Shown: positions 1 to 5,482, numbered from the stretch's first letter. The stretch is DNA of 7,910 nucleotides from Myxococcales bacterium (GCA_027005175.1 JALTMC010000084.1:1-7910); one strand, 5' to 3'. Notes: generated by a model from the sequence alone, not told the origin. Translations and numbers: made by a program.

Positions 1-1
1 A

Positions 2-103
2 AAAGGCTCCATCAATAGCGTTTCATTTCACCCAGATGGTACGTTGCTGGCTTTCGTACACAACAATATGAAGGAGATCAGAATATGGCGCTGTGACAAA
101 TAG
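2..103 (+). CDS. C-terminal end of a WD40-repeat protein (partial, 5' end outside window)
   Basis: Only the last 33 codons are present, in the frame beginning at base 2 and ending at TAG 101-103. The peptide reads GSINSVSFHPDGTLLAF, then a short turn, then EIRIWRCDK and stop. This is the signature of one WD40 blade: 'V-x-F-x-P-D-G-x-x-L-A' strands followed by 'I-R-I-W' in place of the classical WD dipeptide. WD40 blades build beta-propellers that act as protein-interaction platforms; in bacteria they are often attached to kinases, proteases or NB-ARC/TIR-type ATPases, none of which can be seen here. This is probably the closing blade, because the gene stops right after the IW strand and a terminator-like hairpin follows at once. 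What the full protein does cannot be told from this fragment. Confidence 0.8.
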   Translation, partial: KGSINSVSFHPDGTLLAFVHNNMKEIRIWRCDK

Positions 104-140
104 AGGAAGCCTGCCCGCTAGGCCTCCTGTATTCTTTTTC
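104..140 (+). terminator. Rho-independent terminator after the WD40 gene
   Basis: Directly after the stop codon, AGGAAGCCT (104-112) pairs with AGGCCTCCT (120-128) as a 9-bp stem with one A/C mismatch and a 7-base loop. The 3' side runs into GTATTCTTTTTC (129-140), a T-rich tail. Position and architecture fit an intrinsic terminator for the WD40 gene; no folding energy was computed. Confidence 0.6.
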
Positions 141-149
141 GGATTGATC

Positions 150-175
150 CACGAATGGCACGAATTTTCACGAAG
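150..175. repeat. Three-fold CACGAA short repeat
   Basis: CACGAAT (150-156), CACGAAT (159-165) and CACGAAG (169-175) follow each other at spacings of 9 and 10 bases. They sit in the otherwise featureless gap between the WD40 terminator and the end of the Uma2 gene. A related-looking word, ATCTGTGTGAATCT, lies at about 190-203. From general experience, CACGAA-rich intergenic stretches of this kind turn up in many unrelated bacterial genomes, but I cannot check copy number here. Role unknown. Confidence 0.45.
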
Positions 176-317
176 AAGAGGGCTTCATGGATCTGTGTGA
201 ATCTCAACATTGCTGTATGAATGGAAAAATTCGCAACGAAAAGTAAACAGTCTAGCTCTGCCGTAGCCAGACATCTTGGCAATCATTCGGGAGCCGGGAA
301 GAGGAGCGTAACGTACT

Positions 318-896
318 TCAGAACGTTTCAAGACCGACTTGTCGCTTCACTCGACGATAAACTTGAGCGACAGAAGTTTCTAGACCAACAGATTCCAATA
401 CAAATGAGTCTTCAGCATGGTAAGACTCTTGCTGCCAACTATTACCACGGCGAAATACTCGTATGTATGGTGTCTCTTGTGAGACTACAACATATTCTAG
501 TAAGGTTGGAATTGTTATATAGTTGTCAAACTTTTCTTTCAAGTCAATACGTTGTGTTGAAGGTGATAATACCTCAACAATGAGAGTGGGATTGGTGCGT
601 ATGTACTGATCACCAGTATTTTCACCGCATGCGACCATGATGTCGGGATAATAAGCAAAGTAATGGTTCTGGCTTTCGATAACAACCTTCATGTCTGACT
701 GCCAGACAAAGCACTCGTCAGACAATTGGTTACCTATGGCAAGAAAGAATGTAGCTGTGATGGTATTATGCAACTCACTGGCACCAGCCATCGCATACGT
801 TTGACCATCAACGTACTCACTCTTTGTGGTAACATCGCGCTCTTCTTCCAAGTATTCAGCAAAAGTGATGTCGCCAGATTTAATAGCATATCCCAT
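318..896 (-). CDS. Uma2 family (DUF820) PD-(D/E)xK endonuclease-like protein
   Basis: This is a 192-residue protein of normal length for the Uma2/DUF820 family, restriction-endonuclease-fold proteins whose cellular role is largely unknown. The family hallmarks appear in order: the N-terminal 'TFAEYLEEE' helix (11-19), EYVDGQTYAMAGAS (27-40) with a following His-Asn (43-44), YYPDIMV (82-88), and PTLIVEVLSPST (103-114) followed by D118 and the 'KEKFDNY' helix. D85 and E108 are the expected metal-binding acids, with K120/K122 nearby, so the active site looks intact. I chose the ATG at 894-896 because an AGAGGT Shine-Dalgarno lies 6 bases upstream; an in-frame ATG at 945-947 has none. The gene stands alone with no partner gene. 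Uma2 genes are especially abundant in cyanobacteria and often behave as accessory genes, so acquisition by transfer is possible but not shown. Confidence 0.9.
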   Translation of the reverse strand: MGYAIKSGDITFAEYLEEERDVTTKSEYVDGQTYAMAGASELHNTITATFFLAIGNQLSDECFVWQSDMKVVIESQNHYFAYYPDIMVACGENTGDQYIRTNPTLIVEVLSPSTQRIDLKEKFDNYITIPTLLEYVVVSQETPYIRVFRRGNSWQQESYHAEDSFVLESVGLETSVAQVYRRVKRQVGLETF

Positions 897-902
897 GGTT
901 TT

Positions 903-908
903 ACCTCT
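903..908 (-). promoter_or_regulatory. Shine-Dalgarno of the Uma2 gene, deciding its start
   Basis: On the minus strand AGAGGT is followed by 6 bases (AAAACC) and ATG. It is preceded by a second purine-rich GAGGT-like copy (AGAGGTAGAGGT). The upstream in-frame ATG at 947 lacks any such site. Confidence 0.6.
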
Positions 909-1093
909 ACCTCTATCTTTTTCTGTTGCTGAGGAAGAATATATCATCTACTATATGCCATTTGCAGGGAGAAGCAAGTCTCTCGTATGATGATTCTTCC
1001 TGCAGATGCGAAGGCTAGGTGACTTCCAGCCAGGTGATTCTCATTGTGTAACTCTGAGCAGAGAATAGGCCACGCTTTTTCATCCTTTGTTTG

Positions 1094-1110
1094 GCCTTGT
1101 CTATCAAGGC
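1094..1110. repeat. Small inverted repeat in the gap between the Uma2 and MDR genes
   Basis: GCCTTG (1094-1099) and CAAGGC (1105-1110) form a perfect 6-bp stem around the loop TCTAT. No T-tract follows on either strand, so it is not a standard terminator. No gene is visible in 897-1178; short open frames on the minus strand there have no recognisable product. Confidence 0.35.
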
Positions 1111-1130
1111 TCGCTTAGGAAGCCGGAACA

Positions 1131-1159
1131 CGTCTCAAAAGGACGCAAACTTTGAGACG
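1131..1159 (-). terminator. Hairpin downstream of the MDR oxidoreductase gene, possible terminator
   Basis: CGTCTCAAA (1131-1139) and TTTGAGACG (1151-1159) are perfect 9-bp inverted arms around an 11-base loop. The stem starts 19 bases past the TAA of the minus-strand oxidoreductase gene, the right place for a transcript-end structure. There is no U-tract on the exit side, so it may instead be a 3'-end stabilising hairpin or a factor-dependent terminator. Confidence 0.4.
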
Positions 1160-1178
1160 CAAAGAGATGTATGGGGAG

Positions 1179-2201
1179 TTATGCGAACGGTTGAAGAATG
1201 ATTCTTCCTTTGACACCACCATCTTCAAGAAGTTGGTGTGCTTTGACGACTTGTTCCAAAGGAAGGCGGGTTGAAATGGTTGGTTGAATCTCTCTGCGCT
1301 CAAGCATTCCAAATAGCTTCGTTAGATCCTCTCGAAATTGCTCAGGGTGTTTCTTCTTTGCGGCAGTGATGGAGTAAAAGCTTGAGGAGCGACCGTTGGG
1401 TAGGATATTCCACAGGGAAAAGCGGATAAAATCGAGGACAACACCCTTTCGTTGTCCGCGAGCAAAGTTGTGAAATCCATAAGCTACTAACTTGCCACCC
1501 TTGCGAAGTACCGAGAGGGACCGCTTGAAATGCTGAATGTCGAGAAAGTCGAAGACGACATCAGCATCGTTCCAGTTGTTCTTGACCCAGTCAACAAAGT
1601 CTTCCTTGGTATAATCAATGGGTTCGGCACCAAATCGACGGATGTTGTCGTGATGTTCTGGCTTGGCAGTAGCAGCCATTGTCAGACCGAGTTGTTGGCC
1701 GAGTTCTAATAAAGCCTGACCCACAGCACCGCCACCACCATGGATGAGAACCTTTGCTCCGGGTTGGACTTCTGCTGCTCGATGGTACAATTGGTAAGCA
1801 GTGGTGTAAGTGAGGACAAGGCTCACGGCTTCTCCTGATTCTAGAGATTCAGGCACTGGCACTAATTCTTCTGCCTGGAGGCAGATATATTGTGTGTAGC
1901 CGCCAATCACCGTTAATGCTGCGACCTTCTGACCTTTCTGAAAGCCTGTTACTCCTGAGCCCAATATATCCACTTCTCCAACGATGTCATATCCGGGTGT
2001 AAAGTTCGGCTTCTTTGGCACTGTGGGGTCCATATATTTCCCCCACCGAATAAATGTATCCGTAAACGAAGCGGTTGCCGCCAACACTTTGATTCGCAAC
2101 TCTCCGGCTTTGGGCTCAGGCAGCCCCTGTTCCTCAACAACTGTCAGAACTTCGGGGCCTCCAAAATCACTCAACATCACACGTTGGTAACTTGTAGACA
2201 T
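1179..2201 (-). CDS. Zinc-free MDR family oxidoreductase (NADPH:quinone oxidoreductase-like)
   Basis: This 340-residue protein is a cytoplasmic NAD(P)H-dependent medium-chain dehydrogenase/reductase with the normal length and domain order. The GroES-like N-terminal part includes FGGPEVL (13-19) and TPGYDIVGEV (68-77). The Rossmann motif is VLIHGGGGAVGQALLELG (151-168), followed by FGAEPIDY (190-197) and a C-terminal 'GGVKGRIIL' (338 region) typical of quinone-oxidoreductase relatives. The catalytic zinc Cys/His residues of alcohol dehydrogenases are absent: the loop reads ATASFTDTFIRWG. It therefore belongs with the zinc-independent QOR/VAT-1/MDR8-like enzymes, which reduce quinones or activated alkenes; the actual substrate is unknown. 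ATG 2199-2201 is chosen because AGGAGAG lies 7 bases upstream. The frame stays open to 2468, but that part runs through the repeat-rich divergent promoter. The neighbouring divergent LysR gene is the likely regulator. Confidence 0.92.
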   Translation of the reverse strand: MSTSYQRVMLSDFGGPEVLTVVEEQGLPEPKAGELRIKVLAATASFTDTFIRWGKYMDPTVPKKPNFTPGYDIVGEVDILGSGVTGFQKGQKVAALTVIGGYTQYICLQAEELVPVPESLESGEAVSLVLTYTTAYQLYHRAAEVQPGAKVLIHGGGGAVGQALLELGQQLGLTMAATAKPEHHDNIRRFGAEPIDYTKEDFVDWVKNNWNDADVVFDFLDIQHFKRSLSVLRKGGKLVAYGFHNFARGQRKGVVLDFIRFSLWNILPNGRSSSFYSITAAKKKHPEQFREDLTKLFGMLERREIQPTISTRLPLEQVVKAHQLLEDGGVKGRIILQPFA

Positions 2202-2208
2202 TTGCTTT

Positions 2209-2215
2209 CTCTCCT
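2209..2215 (-). promoter_or_regulatory. Shine-Dalgarno of the MDR gene, deciding its start
   Basis: The minus strand reads AGGAGAG, then 7 bases, then ATG (2201-2199). This near-consensus site fixes the start although the frame is open for a further 89 codons upstream. Confidence 0.7.
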
Positions 2216-2318
2216 GTTGTTTCTGCGTTACAATTACTACGGTTCTATCTCGTTTCCTTGACTCCAAACATAAGTCCAAGCATACTTGCATAACAATAGA
2301 TAAGTTTGCATAGAACCT

Positions 2319-2332
2319 ATCCATATATGGAT
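2319..2332. promoter_or_regulatory. 14-bp perfect palindrome, candidate LysR operator
   Basis: ATCCATATATGGAT is self-complementary over all 14 bases. It lies 118 bases upstream of the MDR start and about 160 upstream of the LysR start, inside their shared regulatory region. It is longer than expected by chance in a gap this short. It lacks the exact T-N11-A core layout, so its assignment as the LysR site is inference. Confidence 0.4.
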
Positions 2333-2380
2333 GGACTCTTGTATGGAGGAGAATACCCGAACAAGTTGCGATGAATCTGG

Positions 2381-2480
2381 TTGAGAGTATCCCTAGTTGA
2401 ATAGGACTTTGTATGAATGCTACCTGTGCGATACCTTTCCAACTCGTTGAGAGTACCCCTATTTGCATAGACTTTGTATG
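2381..2480 (+). repeat. Degenerate direct repeats upstream of LysR (two 35-base copies, 66 bp apart)
   Basis: The 35 bases at 2381-2415 (beginning TTGAGAGTATCCCTAG, ending GACTTTGTATG) recur at 2447-2480 with a few substitutions and one deleted base. A third, partial relative lies further left: GGACTCTTGTATGGAGGAGA at 2333-2352 matches GACTTTGTATGGAGGAGA at 2470-2486, which holds the LysR ribosome-binding site. The period is about 66-70 bases. The pattern looks like an old tandem triplication of the LysR leader, including its Shine-Dalgarno, with only the last copy leading into the gene. Confidence 0.65.
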
Positions 2481-2486
2481 GAGGAG
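2480..2486 (+). promoter_or_regulatory. Shine-Dalgarno of the LysR gene, supporting a GTG start
   Basis: GGAGGAG is followed by 8 bases and GTG at 2495-2497. The only alternative in-frame start, TTG at 2474, lies before this site and so cannot use it. Confidence 0.7.
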
Positions 2487-2494
2487 AGTATTGG

Positions 2495-3448
2495 GTGAAC
2501 TGGGATGATCTACGTGTGTTTTTGGCGGTGTTTCGGGAGGGTAGCTTTTCCGAGGCCAGTCGCAAGTTACATTTAAGTCAGTCTACGGTGAGTCGACGAA
2601 TTGCTGGGTTGGAGAGGGCTTTGGGAGTGAGGTTGTTCGATCGAACACCAGGTGGTTTGTTGCCCACGGAGGTCGCGAAGGATCTGCAATTGGAGGCTGA
2701 GTTAACAGAACAGTCAACGATAGAAATTCTACGACTGGCAGAGGGGCGCGAGAATCAGTTAGAAGGGATAGTGCGAGTGGCAATGTCAGATGGTTTTAGT
2801 GCGAACCTGATAGCCCCGGTGTTGTCGGTGCTGACACAACGTTATCCAGAGATTCGATTGGAAATTCTTGCGGGCAATGCGCTCGCTGATTTGAGTCGCA
2901 GGGAGGCTGATGTTGCGCTGCGTTTTGTGAAACCTATCAGTGGGGACTTGGTTTTTCGTCGGGTGGCTCAATCTGATTATGGTCTCTACGCCTGTCCTGT
3001 ATATCTTGAGCGTTTCGGTTGTATCAACGATTGGAAGGAGCTAGACTGGCTGACTTGGGATCATAGTCTGGCTCACCTGCCGGAGTCTCGTTGGTTTGCT
3101 CAAAATATCGGTGTGGTGCCAAGGCTGCGAAGCACTCATATGGATACGCTCATGAATGCCGCGATTGCCGGGTTGGGCGTGCTGTTGCTACCAAAACTCT
3201 TTGCTTCTTGGATCTCATTGTTAACGGAAGTACCGTTAGAGGTTGAGATACCGATGCAGATGGACGTTTGGTTGGTGGGGCACCAAACTCTCCGACATAT
3301 CCCCAGGTTTCGGGTGGTGTGGGAGTTTCTAGAGGAGCTACTTGAGGAGATCCAGCACAAAACACCAGAGACAAGTGAGTTGTTTGCTGGACTCCAAGGA
3401 CCCGCATCTTGGATCTTTGATTTGAACCACTCAACCAAGAGATCGTAG
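2495..3448 (+). CDS. LysR family transcriptional regulator
   Basis: This is a 317-residue DNA-binding regulator, slightly longer than the usual ~300. The N-terminal winged helix-turn-helix covers residues 3-60: WDDLRVFLAVFREGSF, the ASRKLHLSQSTVSRRIAGLE helices (21-40) and LGVRLFDRTPGGLLPT (43-58). A linker helix follows, then the periplasmic-binding-protein-like effector domain from about residue 91 (GIVRVAMSDGF, DLSRREADVALR at 132-143). The C-terminal tail after about 290 is not conserved-looking. GTG is chosen because GGAGGAG lies 8 bases before it and the protein then begins, as is typical, a few residues ahead of the HTH. It is divergent from the MDR oxidoreductase gene, its most likely target, and probably autoregulated through the repeat-rich gap. 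The effector is unknown. No terminator is evident after the stop. Confidence 0.93.
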   Translation: MNWDDLRVFLAVFREGSFSEASRKLHLSQSTVSRRIAGLERALGVRLFDRTPGGLLPTEVAKDLQLEAELTEQSTIEILRLAEGRENQLEGIVRVAMSDGFSANLIAPVLSVLTQRYPEIRLEILAGNALADLSRREADVALRFVKPISGDLVFRRVAQSDYGLYACPVYLERFGCINDWKELDWLTWDHSLAHLPESRWFAQNIGVVPRLRSTHMDTLMNAAIAGLGVLLLPKLFASWISLLTEVPLEVEIPMQMDVWLVGHQTLRHIPRFRVVWEFLEELLEEIQHKTPETSELFAGLQGPASWIFDLNHSTKRS

Positions 3449-3493
3449 AGAAGAAGACTTGAATCCTAGAAAAGAATTCATATCTTAAGAGAG

Positions 3494-3732
3494 GTTCGGT
3501 TGGGTCCGCACGCGAAAGGGTTTCAGTTGGACTCACACACAAAAGGGTTTCAGTTGGACTCACACACAAAAGGGTTTCAGTTGGACTCACACACAAAAGG
3601 GTTTCAGTTGGACTCACACACAAAAGGGTTTCAGTTGGACTCACACACAAAAGGGGCTCGGTCGGACTTGCACACGAAAGGGGCTCGGTCGGACTTGCAC
3701 ACGAAAGGGGCTCGGTCGGGCTCGCGCATGAA
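3494..3732. repeat. 27-bp minisatellite, about nine units
   Basis: Five identical units occupy 3521-3655 (TTTCAGTTGGACTCACACAC followed by AAAAGGG). One variant unit precedes them (3494-3520), two identical variants follow (3656-3682 and 3683-3709), and a last unit decays after 23 bases (3710-3732). Compared with the central type, the flanking units share G at unit positions 1, 5, 15 and 21, and most differences are transitions. The central block therefore looks like a recent expansion inside an older array. Because 27 is a multiple of three, several frames stay open (one gives KGFQLDSHT repeats on the plus strand, another SPTETLLCV on the minus strand). Neither has a recognisable protein, so I treat it as non-coding. 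Confidence 0.9.
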
Positions 3733-3800
3733 TTCCAACTGGGGTTGGGAACGAACTCCGGGCTCGCTCTCGCGATGAGTACTGTGAATCACTGAGGTAG

Positions 3801-3815
3801 AGCCCACATCGGGCT
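3801..3815. repeat. Short GC hairpin between the minisatellite and the TPR gene
   Basis: AGCCC (3801-3805) and GGGCT (3811-3815) pair around ACATC, followed by TCTTCC. It could be a weak terminator for transcription from LysR through the array, but the stem is only 5 bp and the tail is not a clean T-run. Apart from this, the array and the inverted repeat at 3847-3866, nothing is seen in 3449-3891. Confidence 0.25.
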
Positions 3816-3846
3816 TCTTCCATGTCCATATTTTGCAAACCTGACA

Positions 3847-3866
3847 CATGGGAAGTTATTCCCATG
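3847..3866. promoter_or_regulatory. Perfect 8-bp inverted repeat upstream of the TPR gene
   Basis: CATGGGAA (3847-3854), loop GTTA, TTCCCATG (3859-3866): exact complementarity over both arms. It ends 25 bases before the ATG and 13 before the Shine-Dalgarno, so it is either an operator overlapping the promoter or a leader hairpin near the ribosome-binding site. No clear -10/-35 pair could be placed around it. Confidence 0.5.
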
Positions 3867-3879
3867 GGTGGGTATATTC

Positions 3880-3885
3880 GAAGGA
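3880..3885 (+). promoter_or_regulatory. Shine-Dalgarno of the TPR gene, deciding its start
   Basis: GAAGGA is followed by 6 bases and ATG 3892. The in-frame GTG at 3868 has no purine-rich site at a workable distance, and starting there would bury the signal peptide's basic N-terminus behind extra residues. Confidence 0.55.
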
Positions 3886-3891
3886 TACAGC

Positions 3892-5343
3892 ATGAGAACA
3901 CACAACGTATGGTACTGGGGGCTGGGCATCTTTCTTTGGAGCTGTTTTGGGTGGAATACACCTGTGATGGCCAGCGGTAATGCCGATAAGAGAGTTACGG
4001 GAGAAGTATCACCGGCAGTGCGTTCGGAGAAAGCTCCAGCTAGGAAGAAACAGAAGAGAACTCCATCGTTGTGGCAGCGTTTTAAAAATGGGGTGGCGAG
4101 TCTTATTCCTGAGTCTATCAAGAGAGGTTGGCGCAAAACCGCAAAGAAATGGAACCAAACTGTAGCGGTATACCGTGCGGTTCGCAACCTAATGATGGGT
4201 GACAAAAAGACCCGGCAGAGAGCGGCCAGAGTCCGACACAAACGAGCTGTACGACGACGTTGGAAACAAGCCGATCGGGCTATTGAAAGGCAGGCTTTGC
4301 GTGGCCTGCAGTTGGTGTTGTGGCGTAAAGCGTGTCGGGCGGGCTCTGCACGATCTTGTCAGCGTTGGTCCAAACGTTACCCTAAGTTAAATGAGCCGTT
4401 GTTGCAGCTTCGGGATATCTTACGTCATCGCAAACAATGGAAGCCCTTACTTTTGGTTTGTAGAGTGCTGTATCAGCGAATGCCCCATGTTCTTGAAAAT
4501 CAACTCTATATGGCCGATGCTTTGCAGGCTATGGGAAAGAGACGGGACGCTTTAACATTGTATCGCAATCTCTCGCTTCGGTTTTCGGAGAGTGGGGTGG
4601 TGTGGCTGGATTGGGGTCGTTTGTTGTTACAGAAGAAGAACTGGAAACAAGCACAAGCTGCCTGTTTGCGTGCAACGCAACGAATGCCCCGTGACCCCGC
4701 AGCATGGCGATGTTTGGGGGATTCGCAAGCCAAGTTTCAGAAGAAACAAGCCCGGATTGCTTATGAAAAAGCTTGCTCTCTTGGTGATAACAGAGCTTGT
4801 CATGGTGTACTTCATGTCCTACCCCGATCACGGTGGAGCCGATGGTGGGCCTGGAGTCGGATTCGCTCCAAGCTTGTGGGGCGTGCCGTTGCACGCGGCT
4901 CTGTGCGAGGAAGCTGCTCTCTAGGTATGGGCGTCGCTTGTCGGAGCGTAGCCCGGAGCTATTTGAGGAAAGCTAAAAAACTTCAACAGTACCAGCGGAA
5001 CAGTGAGGCGTTGTGGTGGCTTCGACGAGCCACACGCTTTGCTCCAAAACAGCCCAAAGTTTGGCGAGCCTTGGGGCTCTTACTCATGACATATCGTCCA
5101 TCGCCGGAAGCTTGTCAGGCATTACGTCACTCCTTGCGGCTCAAGCCCAGACAGTTTGACCTATGGCTGAAGCTAGGGTCTTGCTATCAATTAACAGCTC
5201 GGCGCGGCCTTCAACAAGCCCGAGGTGCTTATCTTAAGGCTTGTCAACCCAACACCCCTGGCTCTGGTAAACCGGAAGCTTGCCGCAAAGCTTGTGAGCT
5301 TGGAGTCAAATCCGCCTGCTATCATCGCCTGTCCGAACGATAG
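3892..5343 (+). CDS. Exported, highly basic TPR/Sel1-like repeat protein with Cys-x7-Cys motifs
   Basis: This 483-residue protein is not recognised as a named family. Residues 1-27 look like a Sec signal peptide: one Arg, a Trp/Leu/Phe-rich core and a V-M-A cleavage context before SG. Residues 31-140 are extremely Arg/Lys-rich. TPR-like helical repeats follow at about 200-300 (ADALQAMGKRRDALTLYR; VWLDWGRLLLQKKNWKQA) and 370-450 (EALWWLRRATRFAPKQPKV; LWLKLGSCYQL). Four Sel1/Hcp-like motifs each carry Cys pairs spaced x7: C148/C156, C295/C303 (YEKACSLGDNRAC), C342/C350 and C468/C476 (CRKACELGVKSAC). In Helicobacter Hcp proteins such pairs are disulfides within each repeat; with an export signal the same is plausible here. 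Likely role: a periplasmic or surface interaction scaffold, possibly for an acidic polymer given the charge. The gene stands alone, with no obvious terminator. Confidence 0.8.
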   Translation: MRTHNVWYWGLGIFLWSCFGWNTPVMASGNADKRVTGEVSPAVRSEKAPARKKQKRTPSLWQRFKNGVASLIPESIKRGWRKTAKKWNQTVAVYRAVRNLMMGDKKTRQRAARVRHKRAVRRRWKQADRAIERQALRGLQLVLWRKACRAGSARSCQRWSKRYPKLNEPLLQLRDILRHRKQWKPLLLVCRVLYQRMPHVLENQLYMADALQAMGKRRDALTLYRNLSLRFSESGVVWLDWGRLLLQKKNWKQAQAACLRATQRMPRDPAAWRCLGDSQAKFQKKQARIAYEKACSLGDNRACHGVLHVLPRSRWSRWWAWSRIRSKLVGRAVARGSVRGSCSLGMGVACRSVARSYLRKAKKLQQYQRNSEALWWLRRATRFAPKQPKVWRALGLLLMTYRPSPEACQALRHSLRLKPRQFDLWLKLGSCYQLTARRGLQQARGAYLKACQPNTPGSGKPEACRKACELGVKSACYHRLSER

Positions 5344-5455
5344 AGATCGCTCTTTTCTCGCTGGCTCTCCATTCTACTGTAAATTTCGTCGCATCTCCCG
5401 GATAGCTCTTTCGTTGCCTGCTTACTACGGGAATCTGGCAGCCTATAAAACAAAT

Positions 5456-5482
5456 GGATATATCGAAATCCCCTGTATATCC
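5456..5482. repeat. Inverted repeat downstream of the TPR gene
   Basis: GGATATA (5456-5462) and TATATCC (5476-5482) are perfect arms around a 13-base loop. AT-rich and without a T-tail, it is an unlikely terminator. It lies in the 584-bp stretch 5344-5927, which has no credible gene; short frames there start without usable ribosome-binding sites or with overlapping start/stop arrangements. Confidence 0.35.

Larger units (their letters stand above)
2202..2494. promoter_or_regulatory. Divergent promoter/operator region between the MDR and LysR genes
   Basis: The 293 non-coding bases between the two divergent starts must hold both promoters. They contain a perfect 14-bp palindrome (2319-2332), degenerate direct repeats (2381-2415 and 2447-2480), and TTGCATA copies at 2287-2293 and 2306-2312. 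LysR-family proteins normally bind such a shared region, repressing their own gene and activating the divergent one. On the minus strand a weak match TTGTTA, 18 bases, TATGTT could serve the MDR gene, but no promoter here is convincing enough to place. Confidence 0.6.

Noticed and set aside
221-583. 120-codon open frame on the plus strand
   Set aside because: Mostly antisense to the Uma2 gene, no family motifs, no ribosome-binding site.
2202-2468. N-terminal extension of the MDR oxidoreductase by 89 residues
   Set aside because: A near-consensus Shine-Dalgarno marks ATG 2201; the extension encodes the direct-repeat promoter region and matches nothing in MDR enzymes.
3150-3650. Open frame on the minus strand with SPTETLLCV repeats
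   Set aside because: Half of it is antisense to the well-supported LysR gene and the rest is the minisatellite; no ribosome-binding site or family resemblance.
3494-3732. CRISPR array
   Set aside because: The units abut directly with no unique spacers, and no cas genes are nearby.
3500-3778. Possible 92-residue repeat protein (KGFQLDSHT units) on the plus strand of the minisatellite
   Set aside because: It would start at TTG with a poor ribosome-binding site, frame openness follows automatically from a 27-base period, and the ends read as arbitrary sequence.
5342-5356. AGAG-ATCG-CTCT followed by TTT as a terminator of the TPR gene
   Set aside because: The stem is only 4 bp and begins within the stop codon; too weak to call.
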